NCBI RefSeq assembly: GCF_012102705.1
Contig: NZ_JAAVTA010000006.1
Coordinates: 1-64,000, forward strand
Reading direction: 5' to 3'
DNA from: Haematospirillum sp. H1815
GTDB taxonomy: Bacteria; Pseudomonadota; Alphaproteobacteria; Rhodospirillales; Rhodospirillaceae
Length of the DNA stretch: 64,000 bases
This document shows positions 51,793 through 61,800 of the stretch, piece after piece. Position numbers and translations under genes: made by a program. How positions within the stretch are numbered: position 1 is the first letter of the stretch; the number at the start of each line of letters is the position of its first letter. The notes under the pieces were generated by a model. It was not told the DNA's origin. It ran no database searches and saw nothing but the letters and a program-made list of their open reading frames with translations.

Positions 51793-52022
51793 GACAAACC
51801 CTCTTTGAACCCCAATAGGAGACAGCAGACCAGACAATCCGGGTGTACAGGCAACTCCGGAACGGGCAGTACAACACCACAGATAGCGCCTTCTGGCAAG
51901 GCTTGCGGCGGCATAAAATCCGCGCTTTCGTTGACACTGCCGATGGCAGGCACTATGTGTGGTCGCGGCCTTGTACGATATGTCCCTGTGTCGTTACGCC
52001 CCATGATGTCTTGAGGTTTTTA

Positions 52023-54728
<2,706 letters not shown>

Positions 54729-54763
54729 CATTTCCGGCATTGAATGGATCCCGGGTCAGGGCA

Positions 54764-55144
54764 TCAGCCATGCAGGCGGCCGTGCCTGTCTACAAGCTGT
54801 TCCCTGATCGTCTCACCTTTTGGGCTGAGTACGATGATACGCCGCCGCGCATCATCCTGGTCCGGTTTGGTTCTGACAAGGCCCAGTCCGCCAGCGCTTT
54901 CCGCCAAGACTGCAACCTGTCGTCCTATTGTCGGGGTTGAGGTCCGCAGCTGCCTTGCAAGGTCCCGGAAGCAGACATCCTTGGTGTGCCCAAGGCAGGC
55001 CTGCACGAAAACAATCACGCTGTTGAGCGGGATATCCGGATCAATGGTCTTGAACAGCATAAGGCAGCGCTCAAGGTATCTGAGCCCGGCGTCGGTATTC
55101 CGTGCCGTTATCGTTGCGGGTAGGTGATTCAGGCGTATGGACAT
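54764..55144 (-). CDS. MarR-like winged-helix DNA-binding protein
   Basis: 126 residues. The helix-turn-helix region VCFRDLARQLRTSTPTIGRQVAVLAESAGGLGLVRTKPDQDDARRR-like order (about 57-105) and the wing IIVLSPKGETIREQL match MarR family or related regulators. The N-terminal third is atypical. The start at 55144 follows GGGGAAG. It is convergent with secA, 35 bases apart. Target and ligand are unknown. Confidence 0.7.
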   Translation of the reverse strand: MSIRLNHLPATITARNTDAGLRYLERCLMLFKTIDPDIPLNSVIVFVQACLGHTKDVCFRDLARQLRTSTPTIGRQVAVLAESAGGLGLVRTKPDQDDARRRIIVLSPKGETIREQLVDRHGRLHG

Positions 55145-55273
55145 GCAGAACTTCCCCATCAGTACTGTCTGTCGCCAGAGCCTAAACCTTATTCGCGCAT
55201 AATTCCAGATCAATACCACTTTTAATGGTTCTGCCTTCTGCGGGTGCGGTCCTGTGTTGCTTTTCTGCAGACA

Positions 55274-55310
55274 TAAAAAAACGCACGCCAGTTCTGCAAT
55301 ATGGCGCGCG
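55274..55310 (-). terminator. Terminator of the 71-residue protein gene
   Basis: On the minus strand CGCGCGCC pairs with GGCGTGCG (one G-T pair) over a 13-base loop, followed by seven T. It lies 23 bases after the stop codon at 55333. Confidence 0.8.
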
Positions 55311-55332
55311 CTTCTTTTGGCAGCGGGATATC

Positions 55333-55548
55333 TTACTCGGCTGTTTCCAATTCAACCTGGCGGAACCGGCGCGGGTCAGCAATGACATCACAGCTGTACG
55401 TTCTGGAATCCACACGGGTTGTCAGATTGCGCAACCGGGCATGCGGAACGCCGTGGCCATCCGTATAAAGGAACTCTACTTCCCAGAGCGAGCGCGGGTT
55501 TTCAACCCCCCTGAATCGCTGTCCGAGTTCTATTGGTTTGCGAGCCAT
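55333..55548 (-). CDS. Conserved small protein of 71 residues
   Basis: A compact basic protein beginning MARKPIELGQRFRGVENPR and ending RRFRQVELETAE. The pattern (SLWEVEFLYTDGHGVPHARLRN) suggests a small beta fold and resembles short hypothetical proteins that I believe recur in Rhodospirillales. GAGGA precedes the start and a strong terminator follows, so it is very probably expressed. Function unknown. Confidence 0.7.
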   Translation of the reverse strand: MARKPIELGQRFRGVENPRSLWEVEFLYTDGHGVPHARLRNLTTRVDSRTYSCDVIADPRRFRQVELETAE

Positions 55549-55793
55549 AAAAGTCCTCTATTCTTGCACACGTCACACGCAACAACAAAAGATGCAGGCT
55601 ATAAAAAAAAACGCCGACACCATTCTGTTACCAGTTTCTGTCACAGCGCGGCATTCTAGTGCATTGGCACATGGTGCGGCGAGCTTTTTTTATGACGGCA
55701 AGGTGTTGCCCGGTTGTTGTTGTGCATTCATCTGGACAGGATAGCGGTATAAACGACGTTCTTTCCTGCATGCATCTGACAATGGCGGGCTTG

Positions 55794-56441
55794 TCATTTT
55801 CCGACTGCTGCGGGCATGGGGAAGGCCCGTGCCGGGTTCCCCGATGCCGTTAACTTTGGCCCGACATGTGTATAGACAACGGAACCCGCAGCAACGCGCC
55901 CATGATTTCCTATCTGGCATCGTGCTGTTACAACGGCCCCTGATCCAATCAGGACGCAGTGACCCATTTCAACCCACCCATTGAGTACACTGTGTGGGCC
56001 AAGGGTTGATCCGTCGCCAATTCTGGTGTCATGACCTATGGCCGCGTGGGTATTGGCCAGCACATGTGCCCCCAGGATGGCTCCGGTTCCTATGGTGACA
56101 AATGGTGCGATGATGCAACCTGGACCCGGTTGGATTCCAGGCGCAAGCCATGCCAGCGGATGCACAAGCGGCGGGGCGAACAGGGCGCCCCGGTCGTGTA
56201 GTCGCTGTGCAAGGGAAAGGCGGCTGTCTGGGTCACCCAACGCAACAACGACCCTGTCGCCCTGCAAGGGCTTCCATTGGTCTATGGGCTCGGGCGGCGG
56301 CAGGGCAAGACCCGCTATATCGGGCCTTGCCCCCGTGTCATCCAGAAAAAGGACAGGAATCTGGAAGCCCGGGCACTGGCTGGCGTACACGGCCACTTCA
56401 CGACCAAGGCTGCCTGCACCAACAATAATCAGGCGCTGCAT
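55794..56441 (-). CDS. NeuD/PglD-type acyltransferase (hexapeptide repeats)
   Basis: 215 residues. The N-terminal Rossmann-like part (LIIVGAGSLGREVAVYAS, then VVVALGDPDSRLSLAQRL) precedes a left-handed beta-helix of hexapeptide repeats (from about residue 95), and the catalytic histidine is in HAAIGHDTRIGD near 138. Such enzymes acylate aminosugars (PglD) or sialic acids (NeuD). It is the last gene of the four-gene minus-strand cassette. The acyl donor is likely acetyl-CoA or the ACP encoded upstream; which one is an inference. Confidence 0.85.
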   Translation of the reverse strand: MQRLIIVGAGSLGREVAVYASQCPGFQIPVLFLDDTGARPDIAGLALPPPEPIDQWKPLQGDRVVVALGDPDSRLSLAQRLHDRGALFAPPLVHPLAWLAPGIQPGPGCIIAPFVTIGTGAILGAHVLANTHAAIGHDTRIGDGSTLGPHSVLNGWVEMGHCVLIGSGAVVTARCQIGNHGRVAAGSVVYTHVGPKLTASGNPARAFPMPAAVGK

Positions 56442-56461
56442 GCTTTTTCCCTTTTATTGCG

Positions 56462-57220
56462 TCAGATCACCATGCCTCCGTCGATGCCCAGTGTTTGACC
56501 TGTAATGTACGATGCGGCATCAGATACCAGAAAGCAAACGGCGTTGGCGACATCATCGGGTGTACCTGGCCGCCCCATCGGAATGCTGTTCATGTGATTT
56601 TGTCGCGTTTTTTCATCCAGGTGTTCTGTCATGGCTGTATCGATGAAGCCCGGCGCTATGGCATTGACCCGTATGTGGTCACGTCCCAGTTCCTTGGCAG
56701 CAGACAACGTCATGCCTATGAGCCCTGCCTTGGCCGAGGCATAGGCAACCTGTCCTGCATTACCGCGTAGCCCGATAATCGAGCTGATTGTAACCACAGA
56801 ACCCCCGCTTCTTCCGCGGCGCATCAGGCGGCTGGCCGTCTGCAGGTTCAAGAGGGCAGACCCCAGGTTGGTCCGTAACATATGTTCCATACTGTCAGGA
56901 CTGATCATGCCCAGTCTGGCATCGTCCAGAATGCCAGCGTTGTTGATCAGAATGTCCAGTCGTTTGCATCGGGTATCAATTATCCTGTACAGGTCGGATA
57001 CAGCTTTTGGGTCGGCAGCATCTGAAAGCAGGGCATGACAGTTCTGTCCTGTCTCTGCGCGGATTGCCGCAGCTGTTTCATCCAAGGTTTCCTGGGAATG
57101 TCGTCCTGTGATGATGACTTGTGCCCCGGATCGAGCCAAGGACTTTGCAATGGCTTGGCCAATGCCACGGCTTCCCCCCGTGACAAGGGCAACTTTGCCT
57201 GACAGATCAGCGCGATACAT
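56462..57220 (-). CDS. FabG-like 3-oxoacyl-ACP reductase (SDR)
   Basis: 252 residues. NADPH motif TGGSRGIGQAIAKSLA is near residue 14, NNAGILDDARL near 88, the catalytic serine in TISSIIGLRGNAGQ near 140 and YASAKAG near 155, and the family end is ITGQTLGIDGGM. The start at 57220 lies inside the ACP gene end, an overlap of 14 bases, so the two are coupled. This points to a dedicated 3-oxoacyl-ACP reductase, not the housekeeping fabG. It is 20 bases upstream of the acyltransferase gene. Confidence 0.9.
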   Translation of the reverse strand: MYRADLSGKVALVTGGSRGIGQAIAKSLARSGAQVIITGRHSQETLDETAAAIRAETGQNCHALLSDAADPKAVSDLYRIIDTRCKRLDILINNAGILDDARLGMISPDSMEHMLRTNLGSALLNLQTASRLMRRGRSGGSVVTISSIIGLRGNAGQVAYASAKAGLIGMTLSAAKELGRDHIRVNAIAPGFIDTAMTEHLDEKTRQNHMNSIPMGRPGTPDDVANAVCFLVSDAASYITGQTLGIDGGMVI

Positions 57221-57452
57221 CGATGCCGTGCCGCTCAAGAATCTCGATGGCTTTGTCAAAGCTCGATAGTTCGATGATGTCCTGTGTTTCCATCATGAAT
57301 TGAAATGCATTCTCTATAGCAGCGACTAGCTGCATATGCCCGACAGAATCCCACGTGGGTACTGCGCGATAGGCTAGGGAATGGATATCGATGCCTTCGG
57401 GTAAGTTCAGGCTGTGCAGAAATGTGTCAATCAAACGACGATGGGCAGACAT
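57207..57452 (-). CDS. Acyl carrier protein
   Basis: 81 residues with the phosphopantetheine serine in WDSVGHMQLVAAIENAF, close to the DSL pattern but with valine in place of leucine. Divergence from the housekeeping AcpP and position between an aminotransferase and a FabG-like gene mark it as a specialised carrier. It lacks a malonyl-CoA or ketosynthase partner in the window. Confidence 0.87.
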   Translation of the reverse strand: MSAHRRLIDTFLHSLNLPEGIDIHSLAYRAVPTWDSVGHMQLVAAIENAFQFMMETQDIIELSSFDKAIEILERHGIDVSR

Positions 57453-57507
57453 ATGTCAGGGTGTCCTTCTTTTGTATCTGGTGCATATGACTCGTTCATG
57501 CTGTGGG

Positions 57508-58623
57508 TCATTCCTGACTGACGTGTTCGCAGGCTGTATTTGCGATGCGCTGTATCGTTTCGTGATCCATGTCTTCGGAAAAAGGAAGCCCGAGTGTACT
57601 GCGTGCCAGATGCTGTGCGACAGGCGTGTCGTATTCCGAGAAGGATGCGAACGCGGTTTGCTCCGGCAAGGGACATGGCCACCAGCGCCGGGTTTCAATG
57701 CGTGCCCTTGCCATATCCCTCTCCAGGTTTTCTATGACATCGGGATTTGCTGATACCAGGCATGTAGAGGTAATCCATTCCTGCCCCCATCCGGGAAGCA
57801 GGCTTATGTCATCGACCGTGGACAATGCACGGCGCATGGCTTGGGCGACGCTGTATTGACGGGACCGGCGTTCTGGCCATTCCTCCAAAGCCGCCAAGCC
57901 TACGGCTGCCTGATACTCGCTGAGCTTGCCATTGATCGCGATCCGTTCTGCATTGCGCATCCCTAGGTACCCGAAATTGCCACAACAGGCAGCAGCACAA
58001 CAGAACGCAGCGTCATGTGACACGATAAAACCACCTTCCCCGATACCAAAGCATTTGGTGGCGTGAAGGCTGACAATTTGCGGGATATGTGTCATACGCA
58101 GGCTGTCAAACCCTGATGCAGAGTCAATGACGACGGCAATGTTGTGATTGTCTTGCAGGTCTTCCCAGGCTGCTGGATCCAGTGGTTGTCCAAAGGCCCT
58201 GACAGGCATGGCTGCGCGCAAGGGGGGGGTATCCTTGTGGCGGCTGTGTGCTGCGGCCAGCACGGAATCCGGAGTGATAGTCCAGCTATTCTGGCTGACA
58301 TCCAGCAGTACAGGTTCCATGCCGGCAGCCAGGACAGCATGGGCGCAGGCCGGAAAGGCCCAGGCCGGAACGGCGCACGCCGAAGGCCGTGGCAGATCCA
58401 AAGCCAGCAGCGCCATGGTCAAGGCTGCTGTTCCACTGCTGGCAAGGACGATCGTATCAGGATGGGTACCAAGACAGGACGCAAGGTTGGCACGGAACAG
58501 ATTGGCCAGTGGACCGTGGTTGGAATAGATGCGCGTTGCATCGATTTGTTTCAGCCATGGAAGGAGATGTTCTGTCCGTGGAAGGCAAGGGCGAAGGACC
58601 GGGACGCTGTCAGGGAAAGACAT
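57508..58623 (-). CDS. DegT/DnrJ/EryC1/StrS-family aminotransferase
   Basis: 371 residues, PLP-dependent. Near the N-terminus TRIYSNHGPLANLFRANLA matches nucleotide-sugar aminotransferases, LASSGTAALTMALLAL is the cofactor phosphate site, AFG-to-DSASGFDS holds the Asp, and the Schiff-base lysine is in SLHATKCFGIGEGGF near residue 187. These enzymes make 3- or 4-amino sugars on UDP- or dTDP-sugars for LPS or flagellin glycans. It is the first gene of the cassette; no sugar dehydratase is nearby, so the substrate must be made elsewhere. Confidence 0.87.
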   Translation of the reverse strand: MSFPDSVPVLRPCLPRTEHLLPWLKQIDATRIYSNHGPLANLFRANLASCLGTHPDTIVLASSGTAALTMALLALDLPRPSACAVPAWAFPACAHAVLAAGMEPVLLDVSQNSWTITPDSVLAAAHSRHKDTPPLRAAMPVRAFGQPLDPAAWEDLQDNHNIAVVIDSASGFDSLRMTHIPQIVSLHATKCFGIGEGGFIVSHDAAFCCAAACCGNFGYLGMRNAERIAINGKLSEYQAAVGLAALEEWPERRSRQYSVAQAMRRALSTVDDISLLPGWGQEWITSTCLVSANPDVIENLERDMARARIETRRWWPCPLPEQTAFASFSEYDTPVAQHLARSTLGLPFSEDMDHETIQRIANTACEHVSQE

Positions 58624-58819
58624 GGAGCCATTCCAGAGAAGAGGACGTGATAATCCGGGGACGGAAATAAAAAGTAAAAGCCCTTTTTATGGTCATGCCA
58701 TTGCATGTCCCTGTCGTCAATATTTGCGCATAATCCGTTAATGGCGAGTGATTGTGACACGTTATCCTGCCATTGTGTATGATCGCTTCTTGATATCCAG
58801 CCGGGGAGTCCGGTTTTCT

Positions 58820-61800
58820 ATGCGCCTTATTAGTGGTTACACTTTGGAATCATGCCTCCATGCTGGACGTATACATACAGTATGGCGCGGTCGGCGTGAT
58901 AGTGATGCCCTTGCTGTTGTAGTTAAATATATCAACACCGGCCTGCCGTCCCTGGATGCCGTCGAGCGTTTGCACCGCGAGTATCGGCTTCTTGTCCGTT
59001 TGGGGGGGACTGTAACGCCCCCGGCTGTCGATTTTCTGGAAGATCAGGCTGGCGTTGTTCTCGTTATGGCCGATACCGGTGCCCGGACATTGGCAACCGA
59101 GATCTCGCGTGGTCCTTTTGACCGTACGACATTCATTGATACATCGATCGGGCTTGTGCGTGCGCTGTCGTATCTGCATGCGGCAGGCCTTCTGCATCGC
59201 AATGTGTCAACCGTCAATGTCCTTCTTGATCATGATGGTACCGTACGCCTGGCTGACCTGGATGCGGTTCTGGACCGGACGGATCCGGCGACATTTCCCT
59301 TGCCTCCCGAACTGCCGCAAATGCGTTCTGTGCATGGTGAAGGTCGCGGGCCTGTCCGTCCGGATGATTTCCGTAATGACTACTATGCGCTCGGTTGCGT
59401 TCTTTTTGAGATGCTGACGGGGAACCCGGTGCGCTCCGGCTCTTCGTCGGTTCAGGTTGCCTTGCGCAGTCCGGGTATTTCACGGTCGTTGGCCGCTATT
59501 GTACTCAAGTTGCTGGCTCCGGCACCCGAGGACCGATACCAGAGTCTGGTTGGTCTGGAGGCTGACCTTCTGGCATGCCGGACATCTTCTGCTTCCCCTG
59601 TGTCTGCTACGGATACGGCATCGCGTGCGGGAGGGTTCCACCCCGGTCGCTTTGATCGTTTTGAACGGTTTGCCCAGCCCAGTCGCTTGTATGGACGATC
59701 ACGCGAAATCACGATGCTACGCCGCTGTCGCGATAATGTTCTTAATGGCGAGGGTGGTTTTGTCATGGTCTGCGGACCGGCCGGGATTGGTAAGACAACC
59801 TTGGTAAATGAGGTATTCCCGCTTTCCGGTCATTTGATGGCTGTCATACTTGCCCGCTTTGGTGGACGCGAGAGCCGGTCACCCCATGGTGTTCTGGCAG
59901 AGGCCTTCTCGGAGTTTGTTGCTGCTCTGCTGGGGGGCGGAGAGTCTGATTTGCATGCGGCCCGCGCCCGTCTTGAGGCTTTGCCAGCGGATTATCTCGG
60001 GGTTTTGCTGGATCTGGTGCCTGACCTTGCCTTGATTGTTGGTCGCCGTCCTTTGCCTGATCCTCTTCCGCTCCGTGAGAACCAGGCGCGGTTGTTCCGT
60101 TCTGTTCTACGTTTCCTGCAGGCTGTTTCTGGTCCATCCAGACCTCTGGTTCTGGTCATGGACGATTTGCATGAAGCGGATTCCTCCAGTATCGCCTTGG
60201 TGCGCTATATTCTGGTCGAGGGTGACCTGCGCCATTTACTGGTTGTTGTCGCGTGGCAGGAAGATGCGGTGGGTGCCAATCATCCTGTTTCATCCTTGTT
60301 GCGTCGCAGTGACCGTAACGGCAGCATGCCACCTCTTGTGGCGCTTGGCGCCTTGTCGGTTGATCATGTCGTTGCCCTGCTGACAGATATGTTTGGGGGT
60401 GCTCCATCAGGTATAGAGGAGCTGGCCAACCTTCTTATTGTCCACAGCGGGGGGAATCCATTCTGGATTCACACGCTGTTGCGTATCTTGAATGACCAAG
60501 GGAAAATTATACTGGACCGTACCACATGGACGTGGTCTTGGGATGGTGCTGTTCTTGGCGAATACCTGTCTGCTCACGATCCCCGCGATGCCCTGCATCA
60601 GGCCATTGATGATCTTGGTGCAGAGTGTTGCAAGATTTTGATAACGGCGGCGTGCCTTGGATCTTTTGTATCCATGGATCTTTTGACCCGGGTTGTACAC
60701 CTTGCTCCCGCTGTTATTCTCGAGCGTCTTGGTATTGCCCTGGAGCGTGGCGTCCTGCTTTTGCCTCATGCTCCTGTTCCTGATCCGGATGGCGTTCATG
60801 GTGTTCCCTATCTGATATTCAGTCACCACCTTGTTCGTGATGCCGTTGTTTCCCTGATGTCGGAAGAGGAGCAGGCGCTTCATCACCAGATGATTGGTTT
60901 GACCCTGTGTCAGGAACTGGGTACGGATGCTCCCTCTGTTCTTTTATTTACAGCGCTGGATCATGTGCGTGCCGGCCATATAGAGCCGGATGACCCCCGG
61001 CTTGGGGGGCGTCTGGCCGAGCTGGAGCACGAGGCAGCCCGGCGTGCTGCTGCCTTGGCTGCCTATGCTGTGGCTTATGATCATGCCGTCTCTGGTATCG
61101 ACAGTCTTGGACCGGATCCGTGGCAGTCTTACCCTATTCTGGCCCATGATCTTTTTCTTGCGCAAGCGGAGTCAGCTTGTGCACTGGATTTCAGGGACAG
61201 TCTGCAACACGCGGCGGATGCCTTGCTTGCCGGGACAGGAGATGTCGCGGCGGCAGCACCGGCTCTGGAGTACCGTATTTTTTCCCTTGCTGCAGAAGGC
61301 AACCGGGCAGAAGCTATGGCTGTTGCCGTTTCTGCTCTTGCTTCCATGGGCCTGAATGTTCGGCCGGATAGCAGCTGGTTTGGCCGTGTGCTGACCAAGA
61401 TTCGACTGTCTTGGCTTCTTCCTCGTTTGATGGCGACAGAACCCCGTGCAAATTCTGATGCCAGTCGCTCACTGGATGCTGCCGTGGGGCTTCTGTTTAC
61501 AGCAGCAACGGCTTGTTTCCCATCCGGGCCATCCCTGTCTCCGCGGGCTGTTACCGTGCTTGTCCGGCTTGCGCTGGACAGTGGGACGCCGGGATCTCTT
61601 GCTGCCGCACATGCATCGGCAGTTATGCAGGTTGCCAGCGAGGGGCGTATCCGCCTGGCTGAAAGTCTGGCCCGTCGTACAATCCGCTTTATTGCCTCCC
61701 TGCCCTCGGGGATGATGCGGGTTCGGGCCGAGCTGGCTGCGCGTTGCCTCGGGCTGCATTGGGGAGAGAACTTGCATGCAGCCCGCGATGCGTTGCGTGC

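Noticed and set aside
54764-55144. Possibility that the MarR-like gene is a phage repressor
   Set aside because: No phage genes adjoin it, and the wing pattern fits MarR better than phage repressors.
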